Shown one piece after another: positions 12,246-24,661 of a stretch of DNA of 64,000 nt (within the stretch, counting starts at the first letter, position 1; the number at the start of each line of letters is the position of its first letter). A program made the translations under genes and the position numbers. The notes under the pieces were generated by a model. That model was not told where the DNA came from, searched no databases, and worked only from the letters and a program-made list of their open reading frames with translations. Location of the stretch: positions 2,604,831 to 2,668,830 of the forward strand of contig CM046839.1 in NCBI GenBank assembly GCA_025618425.1, in the 5' to 3' direction. Origin of the DNA: Heliocidaris tuberculata. Taxonomy: Eukaryota > Echinodermata > Echinoidea > Camarodonta > Echinometridae.

Positions 12246-13422
12246 TTTGAAGTATTAAGTGAAGTTCCTGAGTAAGCTGATATCAGAAGCAATGAACTGA
12301 CACTCAAGATATTGGGGTATAGAAGATATAGCCGCGAGTTAAAAGCATATGCGAAACAAGAGCAAGAACTAAATCAGCCGACAAGGAAATTAGATCAAGA
12401 TCATCAGCGCCTTTTTTTTTTTTTTGGTACTGAACTGTTGCCATGGTTGTATATGTCGTCAAGTTTAACAGATTGTCTTATAGGGTTCGGGAAATAAGTT
12501 TTAATCCGGAGCTTATGAAAAGAAATCAAATGAATAATCATAAATGTAATACATTTCGATTGTCAAAAATATCATTTTTTTACATTTGTTTCGTTAAATT
12601 TCCAAATGATTCTCAGATATGCACTAAATTGATTTTTTTTTCTCGAAGAGGAAAGCTCAATGTAATTATAAAACATTACACATCTTATCGATCTTAAACA
12701 TACAATTGATTAAAAACGAAACTGTATCAAACACAATCTTAAGAAATTATTAACCAATATTAAAAAAAAAAATTAGGGTATTTTGTTCAACCTGTTTGTT
12801 GTTTTATCTGTTGTGAACAAGTTATATCATATTTCTTAATCAGATATAGGCTTCATATGGTTGTACTAAAACTTTGAACGAGATTGGATTCTGGACCAAG
12901 AATTGTGATAGAAGCAGTATTATTTGGATATGTATGTGATACTCCTCTGGTGATGCCCTCCTTTAATCGCTGGTGACGTCACGTTTTTATTGTTCATTCT
13001 AGACCACAACTCATTCATTTTAGGAACCTAGGCATATATCTATGACGTACTCGATGAACAGATGAAGTTACAGTTTGGCTGCTAGATAGCTACCACAGAC
13101 GTCGCAAATGACGTTGTACTGAAAATTAAAACAAGGTTTTTGTGAAGCGTTTCCCTGACTTGTAGCGCTACAGGACGAACTCGGCAAGTGGGTCAGGAAG
13201 CTTAGAAGAGGGTAGTGGTGTATCTAAGACAGTATCTAAGACAGTGAAAAGCCAGATTAAAGAAAATATAAAATGGTAAGTGAAAATAAGAGCGTTCGAG
13301 GAAGGGAGAAAGAATCAGAGGAACTCAAAAAAGTTAATGTTGAAAACAAAGTGAAAAGGGAGACAGGGGAGAGATGTAGAGACCGGGATGAGAGAGACAA
13401 TTACAAGCAATGGAGAGAAAAT

Positions 13423-13470
<48 letters not shown>

Positions 13471-13863
13471 AAAAAAAGAAGAGGGATGGGTCTTTCTTTC
13501 AAGTCATAATAATTATGTACCCTTTTGTCCAAGCATGAAGCTAGTGCATGGGAGGGTGTTTTCTTTCTTAGTTTTAATCTTAACCTTTGTGTTAAAGCTA
13601 TTGCTTTTATAAACCTTAGCGACTTTGCGATGCGATAGAGCCTCACAACTCACGAAAAGAAGAAAGATATGTATCTTAAAAGCCAGATTATCCTGGATTA
13701 AAAGCATGTCCACAATCTGAAAAATGAAAGCTCAGATAACACCTGAGTCTTATGGTCCAACACACTGAGTACCTAATAATGCACTTCTCTTATCTGATTA
13801 TAAAAACCATCTTTCTTTCACTCTTACTTGTCTATCTCGATTTTCTTTCACGGTCTTCTTAAT
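12246..13863. other. Non-coding, about 1.6 kb
   Basis: No gene is recognised. A palindromic CRE-type TGACGTCA lies near 12973. A (GA)n tract occupies about 13423-13483, and the apparent Arg/Glu-rich frames across it are artefacts. Confidence 0.5.
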
Positions 13864-13939
13864 CGTCTGTTTGAAGCCAGAAGGGCGTTAACTCTATACT
13901 TAAACACAGAGTTAACGCCCTTCTGGTTCGAAAGAGACG
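13864..13939. mobile_element. 76-bp hairpin mini-element, copy 1
   Basis: The two arms pair almost perfectly: AGAAGGGCGTTAACTCT and its exact reverse complement, within wider arms starting CGTCTGTTTG and ending CGAAAGAGACG. A copy of exactly the same length lies at 60825-60900, and a decayed one near 32063. Such a short repeated hairpin is best read as a very small MITE. Confidence 0.7.
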
Positions 13940-14077
13940 CGATATATCCTTTTTGCAGTCTATTTTGAAGGCGTCTGTTAGAATTTAAAAATATATAAAA
14001 CCGTCTTCATAAAAATTGTATCGTTAACTTTAATTTGTGTTTGTCCTTTATACGAATGATAACCGTCATGGAAAACG

Positions 14078-14270
14078 AGTAAGCTCAGTCGGTAGCGCAT
14101 TTGCCCTTCGTATAAAGAATAGTGGGTTCGAATCCAGCTTATGCTAAAGCCTCCTTGAACTTATCATAAGGGGATGATTAGTAAAACTCGGTGTATTGTG
14201 GTAAATACTCGCACATCCAAATCAGTTGAAGAGAGACCCGAGAGTCATATTCTGACTAACTTAATTTTTC
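14078..14270 (+). mobile_element. tRNA-derived SINE-like element
   Basis: An A-box-like TAAGCTCAGTCGGTAGCGC and a B box GGTTCGAATCC stand about 35 bases apart, as in a tRNA. The acceptor, anticodon and T stems do not pair, so this is a SINE head or tRNA relic rather than a tRNA gene. The body (to about 14270) is assigned by proximity only. Confidence 0.5.
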
Positions 14271-16184
14271 CTTTTATTCATTTTGCTCAAGATAAATTAA
14301 AATTGTTCAGATAGTAGTCTACTCCCATTACTTTTACAACAATTATACTGTATAGATTTCTGCATCAACGTAAACATGCTTTTCTCTGTAATTGTCGATA
14401 ACATGCTTTCGGACATGTTAACAACAATATCCAGAAAAACATCAAATCAATACCAGATCAAAAGTAGAATGACTTTGTCGAGTATTTGATGAGAATGTTT
14501 CCATGATGGGTTTTAATTTGTCAGTATTAACCTCATAGACAATACTTTACAATGTAACTCGTCTGAGGATCCCGATCCTTTTAGCTAGAAATTTATTGAT
14601 TGTAAGCGATGCTTTCAGGGTATAGATTGATAAATTGCTTGAAATTGAATTGCACTTTGCTGTAAGGTCAGAAGTTTTAATGACATCATTTATCAGACCT
14701 GGGACTAAGGCCATTTTTATTGTACCCTCCCATCTTCACGTCATGTTCCAAACAATGTTCGTTTATTTTCTCATGTTTTTATTTCCTTTTTTTTTTTTTT
14801 TCCCCCTTTGCTGGTGTTCATTTATGTTTCAAACAGCATAGCTTTTTAGGAAAACGCAATGAGATATATATTTGAACAGTTACGTTATTATGAGCATGAT
14901 GAGGGAGAGACTAATATTTCCCAGAACACAGACAATAATTATGGAATACTGTGGTTTGATGTCATGTTTCTGTTTATTTTATTTTATTTTTATTATTTAT
15001 TCGGCATTTCGTAAACAATACAGAAAACAATACAGAAAACAATAACAGGAATAAACATTGTAAAGAAAGGACCTGGATCAGAGTTGATGAGGCTGCCTGG
15101 GTTTAGAAAAGGTTAAATCAATTACCATGACCCACAGGTCTTGATTTTGTCTTTCTTGTCAGTGCCGTTTCTCCCCAAACTGCAATTCTTTATCAGTGTC
15201 ATTATTTATTTTGAGCATTTATGAGGGGTTTATACTTTTATTAACCATTCATCACCCCATAAAAAATCCAAATTACCATCCTGCTATCTATGTGAAATAT
15301 TATAGGACATTAGATACTAGTAAGCGAAATGTTAACATGGTTAACCAGCGTCTAGACAAAAATAAACTTTACAGCGCTTGCATTCATCTGATGACTATAT
15401 AGAGGTTATAATAATTGTATCAAGCGACAAAATATTGGCTACAGAGTAATACAATAATAGAACAATACTATCGTTCGAAAATTCGACATACTTGTGACAC
15501 TGCGATAATATTGTTAGCCAGGCAGACAAAGATCATCTATTTTTTTAACAGCCCTTGGTAGAGCGTTGGAGCATTTTATAAAAAATATTTGGGTCTTAGA
15601 AATTTTGCGGAAATCTTACATTAAACATGTTGAATTCTAATGCGAATTTGTAAATTATCTTGAATATTAGAGCAAGAGAGTAACAAATATACAATATTCA
15701 TTATAAATGTTAATGAAAATTAAATTTAAGATATAAGTATATTTGGAGATGAAACGTGAAAAGAATGCTAACGTCATAACTGAAGATTGTTAGCAATATG
15801 TAATAAAATCACATTGCTACTACAAACAATATAGATTGTTTAATCCGTGTAAATCTACCCCCTCTCTCTCTCTCTCTCTCGAAATTAAATCCCCTCTCGC
15901 TTTTTCTTGATCTTTTAAACTAAACATCTATCATTGTAATCTCTACACAAAATCCATTACTGTCCGAGAGTATTTGATTTTTTTTTCTATGAAATCCAAT
16001 ACCGTATCCTACTTTATAATGTTACACCACAAAGCCATAATTTTCTAGGTTGATTACATGATATAAAAGCTCTTTAAAGGTGAAATACTTTTTCATGATG
16101 AAGTAATACATTAAGAGCTAAAATGATTACATGGAATGCAAAGTTTGGTTGTGAGCGGCAATCGTTCATTTTAAGGTATACATT
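14271..16184. other. Non-coding, about 1.9 kb
   Basis: A/T-rich, with a (CT)n run near 15861-15880 and a short direct repeat (acaatacagaaa) near 15017-15045. I see no gene. Confidence 0.5.
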
Positions 16185-16908
16185 TATGTAAACACAACAA
16201 AAAAAGTAACCGCCCCCCTTAATCAAATTGGCGTAACTTCTTAACGAAAATGCAGTGAGCAAAATAACTTGCAAGAGTGTTCTTACACTTATTGACTAAC
16301 TTCCCTGTAAAAATGAGATTGATCCATCGAGTCATGCATAAGTAGGCGAAAATGTCACTTTTCAAAAGTCACAAGGGTAAGTTTTTATGCTGTATTAACA
16401 GTACATTTCAGTAATCCTTGCGCGATTTTTAAAGTGTGCTCACTCAACCATGACACGATGACAACCTCTTATGTTCTCATGACATGTGATGATACATTTT
16501 GGTAAAAGTATATGGAGTTATTTTTTTTCAATAAGCTGAATGGGTTTTGCAATTCAAAATTCAGGAGGGTTGAATTTTTATTTAAATTGTGCTCACCCAA
16601 CCATAATAATGAGAAAAAGGTCAAGATAGGTGTAAGGGGGTCAAGTGTTCGCTAAAATCTCGTTTCACAGAATCCCAAAATGACCCTTGTGACTTTTGAA
16701 AAGTGACAATTTTGCCTTTAATGTTTGCTCACTCATGCATGACTCAATGAATCAATCTCATTTTCACAGAAAAGTTAGTCAATAAGTGTAGGAACACTCC
16801 TGGCACGTTATTTTGCTCAAAACCTTTTTCATTAAAAAGTTATGCCATTTCAATTAAGGGGGAAGTTACTTTTTTGTTGTTGTTTAGTTGAGGTGTTTAT
16901 GTGAAAAG
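16185..16908. mobile_element. Long-inverted-repeat element, about 720 bp
   Basis: The left arm (about 16185-16380) and right arm (about 16672-16908) are reverse complements over some 200 bases with scattered mismatches. The innermost match is CTTTTCAAAAGTCACAAGGG. Other matched blocks are 'cacttattgactaactt', 'atgagattgat' and 'gagtcatgcat'. The loop of about 290 bases has two related 'gtgctcac-caaccat' segments. No coding capacity is seen. Confidence 0.7.
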
Positions 16909-16984
16909 CATTAGACATACTTATATTGCTGAAAGTGATTAAAATACAGTTCTCTTAAAATTATGTCTCTCAATTGCTATTAAA

Positions 16985-17185
16985 TATTTACATGTCTAAA
17001 AAGTTTCCATTAAATAGATGGATGGAACTGACCACCCACATGCGGGATTTAGAGGGCGGAAAACCTGCCAGTGCCCCTTTTTCTTAGAGCCCAATCTGCA
17101 GGCATACCTTAAGTACACATGAGAAAAATGTGTCACCTTAAGAGCCAAAAGGCACCTGGAAAATGTGATAACCCCCTTTTTCTTG
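16985..17185. mobile_element. hAT-type MITE fragment related to 63460-63623
   Basis: Blocks 'aggcatacc', 'ttaagtacaca', 'gaaaaatgtgtc' and 'cctta' occur in the same order as inside the intact element at 63460-63623. Clear termini and a target duplication are not seen, so this is an older copy with eroded ends. Confidence 0.5.
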
Positions 17186-17369
17186 CTTGTCAGAGACTTT
17201 GGAAGTGAATTACGAGCTAAATATTGGATGAAATTCAGAGATTTTGTGAGTGAATTATGCCTTTAAAAATATTCTAGTATTTAAGATCCATATTATATTC
17301 ATAATTTTAATTTATTTAATTAGTTTTGTGTTTCCTAGATTTTTTATTGTTTATTTCTTAAACCTTTCT

Positions 17370-17475
17370 TTTTTGTTTGTTTTGTTTGTTTTGTTTTGTT
17401 TTGTTTTGTTTTTTGTTTTTTGTTTTTGTTTGTTTTTGTTTTTGTTTGTTTGTTTGTTTGTTTGTTTGTTTTTTG
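17370..17475. repeat. (TTTG)n / (TTTTG)n low-complexity tract
   Basis: About 100 bases of T and G on the + strand in 4-5 bp units. Confidence 0.9.
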
Positions 17476-18781
17476 GGGGAAGGAGCCCCTAATATTGGGT
17501 GCACCCTGCCCCCATTAAAACAAAAACAGATTAGATAGACGCTGTATGACACGCACACCCAAGAATCGTGGACTTTTGCGATTTTCAAACGTTCCCCCCC
17601 CCCCCTTCTTTCTGACAGTTCTGGACATGCCTGTTACCGTATAACCACTCAATCGTTCTAAACTTACAAAATTAATGGAAAATGCATTAACGTCTTGGTG
17701 GAAATAATCTACGAAATAGAAGGATATCAGCAACATGTGGGATAGGATTAAAATCGATCATCAATAATATACACCATTTTTTCCTTTGTACGGCGAGTAA
17801 AGTGTCGGCGTTTGATGTCATGTCCGGATCTCCTACTCAATTCTAATATTCTTAGATTGCACAAAACACATCTAAAAGCTTGTAATAGTGATATAGAAAC
17901 CTTATTTCCCTGGACAGAAGCACTTATGATGTGTGTCTAGTGAGATGATGTATCCATGGTAACAAGCTTTCATTTGAAATCGAAGCATGGTGTGCTCTTA
18001 AAACAAGTGATGGATGGACTACAGATCGCAAGAGAGGAATCCGACACGAGAATATCTTAAAAAACAGATTTCGGGAATATAATTATTTGAAGAGTGAAAC
18101 AAGTTAAAGGTAATGTCAGCAGTTTTCAACGCCTCTGTAAATGAATCTTCTTAAAATTCCTTCTGAAAAAAAAAGTAGATTTCTAATCAATCTTCACAAC
18201 ATATGAGAACACAGGCGGAAGATAACTTGTCAGCCTGAATTTGTATAAAGCATTAAAGCATTTCAGAACTCTTTAAACTTTGATAATACGGGACATGATC
18301 ATTTGAATTGGAGCTTTTGACCTTCACTTTCTGTCAAAACAATACTGACAAATATTTTGAATATGGAGCTACAAATTCAAGATTTTCGCATAAACTAGTG
18401 TTGTATTGACATACCGGTACATCAATATTTTGTTTAAAATGTTTAAATGAAATATAGGCATTAATCTTATTATAATATATATTAGATATGTGCCGTATAA
18501 CAAATATTGAAATCCATATTTTAATTTATGCAACTTTAAACGGAATGTTTCAATGATGTTTGTTGTTTTAAAATGATTTTTAAAATGGCCTGCCCAGATT
18601 CTTGGTAGCCATACTACCCTTCTACCCATGATAGATAGATAAATAGAGGGAGAAAAGAAAGGGAAAGATTGAAATCGAAAGAAAGAGAAAGAAAGAGGGG
18701 GAAATGAAAGAAATAATGAAGAGAGAGACAGAGAGACAGAGAGAGACAGAGATATACCATTTTCATTATTCACTGCCAAAA
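17476..18781. other. Non-coding, about 1.3 kb
   Basis: A poly(C) run lies at 17594-17605 and a GA-rich tract at about 18655-18755. I see no gene. Confidence 0.5.
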
Positions 18782-19089
18782 GCGGATTTAGTTCGGACTA
18801 AGTCAGGATCGATAGATCCGCATCTCAAGTCCTGCTAGCGTTCGTACTTACAGCAGTTAGACCACATCTCATCTGCTATGCATATTTGTTTCCATGTTGG
18901 TTGTGCACGTACAATACCTAATGTAATAATCCCCAGCTGTCTGTATTTTGTGTTTTTCTCCGCCACCTTGTTGTAAAACATACAGCGAACCTGATCCACA
19001 TCAAGCAGTGTGGATGGCGTATCATAATACGAGTAAATCCACTTCCGGTCAGGACTCGAGGAGTGTATCGAGAAGTCCGAACTAAGTCC
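18782..19089. mobile_element. Possible inverted-repeat element
   Basis: 'gatttagttcggacta' near 18785 and 'agtcctg' near 18828 pair with 'caggact' near 19050 and 'agtccgaactaagtcc' near 19074. This gives arms of about 45 bases with gaps, around a loop of about 220 bases. Another 'gagtccgaactta' follows near 19140. Ends and class are uncertain. Confidence 0.45.
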
Positions 19090-19182
19090 AGACTCCGAGC
19101 GGATTGAGTGGTGCTGATAGCTTTCATAATTAGCTTTTGGAGTCCGAACTTACTCCTCTTCTACCCCTAATATGAAAAAGGT

Positions 19183-19184
<2 letters not shown>

Positions 19185-19222
<38 letters not shown>
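19185..19222. repeat. (GA)n microsatellite
   Basis: About 19 GA units with no interruption. Confidence 0.9.
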
Positions 19223-19224
<2 letters not shown>

Positions 19225-19565
19225 ATTGCACTAATCTGCGGTATACATTTCAACATCTTCTTTGTTATATTGTTCTCTCTTGTGTAACGTAATTCTAGCA
19301 TTTTATGGCGCCATATGCATACATTAAGCTTTGTCAGGAAGTAATGGTCCTGTGCTAGGGCGTTTGCTAAAAAGCTCAATTATTCATAGTCCCAAAGCCG
19401 AGAGAACGATTACCAAATAATGTTTGACTTACGTCTAGAGCTAAAAATTCGTATGTGACATACCATCGTAAGGGAATAAGTTTGTCTCCTGTTCTGTCGG
19501 ATTTGTGAGTATGCATAACCAAGAAGAAAGGTTTACGGGTTCTTTTACTTTTTTATTGGCTTTAA

Positions 19566-20054
19566 AGGGGGTACCCAATGCTGAAACAATGTTAGTTCAT
19601 TTAAAAGATCATGATTTTATTAGCAGAAAATCATCTGCCTTAAGTTTTTTTTAAATTCGTGTTGCCAGAAAAATCCCCGAAATATGGTAAGACTTCAGGA
19701 TATTTTGGCCACTCAGCTGTGTCCCAATTTCAGCTAGGTAACCACAATGACGTCAAAGTGGTTACCCAGGTTCGCGTATTGCAGATGTGTTGCGCGCTAG
19801 ACTGTACAAAATGCATTACACCTTGCGCGCATTTTGCTATAATTGCGCGACAAGGTAACCACTTTGACGTCATTGTGGTTACCTAGCTGAAATTGGGACA
19901 CAGCTGAGGGGCCAAAATATCCTGAAATCTTATAATATTTCGGGGATTTTCTGGCAACACGAATTTTAATTTTTTTTTAAGGCAGATGATTTTCTTCTAA
20001 TAAAATCATGATCTTTTAAATGAACTAACATTGTTTCAGCATTGGGTACCCCCT
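19566..20054. mobile_element. 489-bp near-perfect palindromic MITE flanked by TTAA
   Basis: The ends AGGGGGTACCCAATGCTG and its reverse complement begin arms of about 200 bases that match closely, down to a loop of about 80 bases around 19770-19850. The innermost arm block is GGTAACCACAATGACGTCAA. TTAA stands immediately outside each end (19562-19565, 20055-20058), which would fit a piggyBac-type target. The junctions are palindromic (TTTAAA), so a TA duplication is also possible. The high arm identity implies recent insertion or ongoing arm correction. Confidence 0.75.
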
Positions 20055-20058
20055 TTAA

Positions 20059-22510
20059 GGTTATATCACAAGACATAGACAAAATTAAACCTCAAAGTCG
20101 CGTGTATGGTTTCTTGCATGGAAAAGTACAGTTCATCATTGCGGAAGCATTATTGAAGGAAAAGCATTTGAGTTTTAGCCTTTGCTGAAATCGGCACTTT
20201 GTCTTGAACTTTTAAAAATAGAAATTTGGAGCAGTTATCTTTCTACTAAATGCCATGACCCTTGCAAAATCTCTTTCAAACGGGCGCTTATCATGCCTAA
20301 GATTAAACAAACTCTTTACTGGAACATTTCATTTTTCACTGAAAAAAAAGGAAGAAAAGATAGGTATAATCAAAAGACACAACTTGATCAGGGGAGGGGG
20401 ATATTATAATTTCTGTACTTTGGTTGTATCCCTGCGTGGGTATTAGTCAACATAGTACTTGAAATTGCGTGGTCACTTAATATGGCCCCTCTTTTAAACA
20501 AACATGCCTAGATTCCATTAGCCTACTCGATACATCGATCATACGCCCCAGTCACATACAGCACACATAATTGCATTTCCACTGTTTTTAATACTTTAAT
20601 TGGTACACAAACTCAATGGTAAGAACATGTTAAAACAGGTTAAAACGATCAACGCCGCTAATATATATTAGTTATTACCAGTGGTTAATCAGTGATATCT
20701 ATCATGTGGGATCTGTATATTCACCCATACTTTTTAAAATCTGTTTTTCAATCATCCCTTCTGGTTTATCCAGCCACTGGCGTAACTCACAATCTTGGAC
20801 AAAAGAAATAAAGCTTGTGCAGAGAGGAGCGATCACCATCCGACGATGGTTAGAACCAGAGTAGAAGTCGAATGGACATCTTTCAAGTTATCGGTCGGTT
20901 TGGATTCATTCTGGAGATGTGACCGGGGGTAAAGAAGAAGGACAGAGTATTTGGAGTAGAAACAGTAAATTTCCGTTTCTACACGCTTGCTCTCTCTTCT
21001 TAGTCAGTAGATGACTGGTCATATTTATTTGCCACTTGACCTGAAACTAGAAACTTCTTGTTGCCATGGAAACTGGTAATTTGTGCTTCTTCTCATTTCT
21101 CTTGCTAGGATGATAATGGTGTCATGACAACAATCGACTGGATACAAAAATCAAGATCATTAAGTAGTAGAATTAGGAAGATTAACATTTGGCTGGACTC
21201 GACGAATACATTCTCAGTATCGCTTTCTGTAGGTATTACAATTAGTAAAGCTGAGGCTGTACCCCTCACTGGGAAAATATAAAGCAGATGGAGATAGGGG
21301 AAGAGCGGGGACTGGATTTTCATTTGAGAGAGAAGGGAAATTTATAGAGAAATGGAGAGATAAAGAGAGGGAGAGAGAGAGAGAGAATAATCAAGCATTC
21401 TGTGACTTAGTGTATATGCCACAAGCAAATCTACCAGATGTATTTTTAAGGTAAAACAAGATAAAATGAACAGCGTATCTAGAGGCCGACTTTCATGCCC
21501 TGTTAAAAATACAACGACCTTTCGCTAAAACACTAAACCCATGCCAGACTTCATTTAATTGTTTTTTTGAAAACACCTATTCCTGAGGGCAAGGCGGGTA
21601 GATCTGTGCAACTAACAGAAACGGACATTACTTCGTAAATGTGCATTAATCTGCATCAATATTAGCCACATCCCATTCTCTCGTTCTACAACTTCACAAA
21701 ACTCACTTCTTGGGATACAAACTACACAGGAACAATATGTTAAATAAACAAGAATAACCAATACAAACTTACTATTCGTGAACTGGTTTAGAACATTGAG
21801 GCTAAAAATAAACAAAACAAACAATACAAGGACAGACTATATCAACGCTGAATTCTGTCTCCTCACAATATGATTGAGAAGTATACTGGAGTAATATGAG
21901 GAAGATTTGAGATCTTCTAATTTCAGCGAGAATTTGGGGCAATTAATTAAAAGTGATATAAAACGCAACATATAAGGAAGAAGGAGAATACAGCAGCATG
22001 AATCCGCTACTATTCGCAATTTCCTATCTCCACGTCTCGAGCCCGCCATCAGGTAGACTGTCTCAATAACATGTTGTCTCGTTCCCTCAACTTGTTCTTA
22101 CTGCGAGAAAATCTCTTCTAGGTGAAATCTAATTTCATTTAATTACACAATTTCGCCGTTCAAATTTGCTGGTAGTGAATAACTTACAGTGGCCGTGACC
22201 TAGTCTCTCAACAATTACGCACAAAACTCGACAAAGACAAGTCGAAAGAAGTTGCACATTTCCCGGAAATGATACCGACTGGCATTGTCCTCGAGAAAGA
22301 TTCTCAGTCTTAGACATGTATCACAAATCACACAACAACAACAAAATGTGAAGCTATGAAGCTATAAATATTACCACACATTCTTTTTCAAGGAATGACA
22401 TTTGAGAGTATTTCAATTTTTTTTGGATAGCGGTAGAGACAAGCATTGTCCGACTGTCTTTACTTAACAGTCGCATACATGTGTATAATATTTTTTATTT
22501 TCCCCTTCTT

Positions 22511-22518
<8 letters not shown>
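20059..22518. other. Non-coding, about 2.5 kb
   Basis: No exon is recognised. A GA run lies near 21367-21385. 'gttgccatggaaac' near 21060 is close to an RFX X-box. Nothing else stands out. Confidence 0.5.
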
Positions 22519-22542
<24 letters not shown>

Positions 22543-22547
22543 ACTCT

Positions 22548-22592
<45 letters not shown>
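22519..22592. repeat. (CT)n-(TA)n compound microsatellite
   Basis: CT dinucleotides to about 22549, then about 20 TA dinucleotides. Confidence 0.9.
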
Positions 22593-22597
<5 letters not shown>

Positions 22598-24305
22598 TCG
22601 ATAGCTGTGGGGGCTTTCTAGGCATATTTTTCTTTATATTGCACCCCCGCCTTAGCAATTTTGGCTGGTCAGAAACTACATATTTCCATTACGGATCAAA
22701 CAACATACTGATTTTCCCCCACCCACCCCCAATAAGAGAGCTTGGAACATCTGGAGATCTGACCTTTTTTCGGGACTCACGGTCCCCCGAAATGTTCGGA
22801 GCAATAAGTTGCCTCTACATCTGGTGCCGCCACTGGTAAAACCATGTATGATAAAAACCAATTTTGTTATTTTATTGCATTTTTTAGCAGTTAAAGAGGT
22901 TGAATTTCTCTAACAGATTCCAAACTCTCTGAAGTTAATAGAAGCTATTTTGATTGATTGAAATTGCTGGATGACAATGAAGCATTTTGGATGATGAATT
23001 TTTATTAGTATCTGCTGCTTTTAGAGAGCAAAAAATTAATAAGTACGAAATATTACAAAAGAACTCGAGCTATTCAGTCGCGACAAATACTGTGGTCGTC
23101 TTTTGAATAAATTTGACATTATGGCATTATGGCGCTCGTATTGACTACGTATTGACTACTTACTGAAATGCATTTTCACAAATAATAAAATGAAAAACAA
23201 AAAGTATGAAGCGCTGTTTTGAATAAAAGTGCACGTAAACAAAATCACTGAACTAAGATAAGTTTTAAAGATGGCGTTAAATTTTAGTCTGTTTGGATGA
23301 CAACAACAACGGAAGCAAGTGTTCTAGAATCTCTCCGAGTTAATGGCTAACAACTGCTTAGTAGCGCTAGAAACCTAAGACGGGGAGATAGTTATCGGTG
23401 AATTACGAGTGGTAGAGTGGATGCGTGGTGGTATTAAAATAGGTTCGGAGACTGTTAGCTGTTGGTAAATGGATCCAAATTTGTATCGCTCTGGTAACTT
23501 TTAAGTCGATGTTGATGCATGAAGCGGTACCACCTTTCGCATTTTTGCACATCAACAGATGTAATTTATGGCGATGAGAACATTCTTTAGTGTCTACTTC
23601 AAGTCAAAGAGAGCAGCATCCAAGTCCGATGGCTGTTTTGTTTTTTTGCTTTTTGTGCTTAAGGCTTGTAACCGTTACCCGGATACTGCAGCCACCAAGA
23701 TTAATCACGTTTCATTTTCTCTGATACGATCATCTTGAAGGGCGGACTTGTGATGGGGAGAATCTGGGATTTTCCCCTAGGAGCGGTTTGTCTTTGATTT
23801 CTCTTTGATTTCAAGGCAAGACGATTTGTCTGTCGGTTGATTAAAAAATATAGGAATCAAGGCCAACGTGCAGACCCCCCCCCCCCCCCCCCCCCTCTCG
23901 TTGCCCAAATGAGTCATTTAGGTAGAGCTTGAAGGGCTGGCGGCACTTTGAGAAATTGTCGATGGAAAAATGTCGATGGAAAAATACTAGATCCGCCACT
24001 TATCAATAACTTATTGATGTGTTGGGGTGCTCCTCCGCTCCATCCCCTCCCTTTTGACAGTCCTTAATCTGCCCCTCTATCAGGTATACAATTCAAGGTT
24101 TTAATGTGTAATCGAATTTATAGTTATGCTAACATGAGATCAACAAGCAAAACAGTATTACAATAAAGAGCAGGCGAGCTACAGTTATAGCTAGAGTTCC
24201 AATAACATTACAAGCAAAAACGACTGGATGATCATGATCATTTAGCACGATTTCAGGCTGTTTACAAAGTCCTTAAAGTTGTCGTTATCATGTTTAATGA
24301 AATCC
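22593..24305. other. Non-coding, about 1.7 kb
   Basis: Possible right ends of hAT-type elements lie near 22827 (tgccgccactg) and 23990 (gatccgccact), without identified left ends. A C homopolymer stands at 23876-23895. No gene is seen. Confidence 0.45.
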
Positions 24306-24434
24306 TACGGAAGCGTTAAAGTGCCATTCTACTTGACGACATGACGAGATATTTCATTCTGTCAAGTCGACATGATATCGATATTAAGTCGACTTGACAA
24401 GATGAAAGAAGAAATGCACTTTAACGCTTCCGTA
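24306..24434. mobile_element. 129-bp MITE
   Basis: TACGGAAGCGTTAAAGTG at the left is matched exactly by its reverse complement at the right. Inner motifs built from TCGACTTGAC repeat in both orientations, so most of the element can fold back. The outermost TA on each side could be a target duplication. Confidence 0.7.
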
Positions 24435-24589
24435 CAATCCAAATTTGGACAAGGAATTAACAAGAGAAGTGGAGAATGTGCACTGTAATGTGAAGAATCG
24501 CAACTGAATCCAGTGACGGGGGTAATAATGTTGTAAGCGTTTTGGTCGGTTGCATTGTAACTGGTAAGGCGCTATTATAAGAAACAGCA

Positions 24590-24591
<2 letters not shown>

Positions 24592-24637
<46 letters not shown>

Positions 24638-24661
24638 GTTAAAACGGGGGGGGGGGGGGGG
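24592..24661. repeat. (ATT)n followed by poly(G)
   Basis: About 15 ATT units, then a run of about 17 G. The ATT run could be the tail of an unrecognised retroposon. Confidence 0.85.

Noticed and set aside
14078..14150. Functional tRNA gene on the plus strand
   Set aside because: Only the A and B boxes are intact; acceptor and anticodon stems do not pair.
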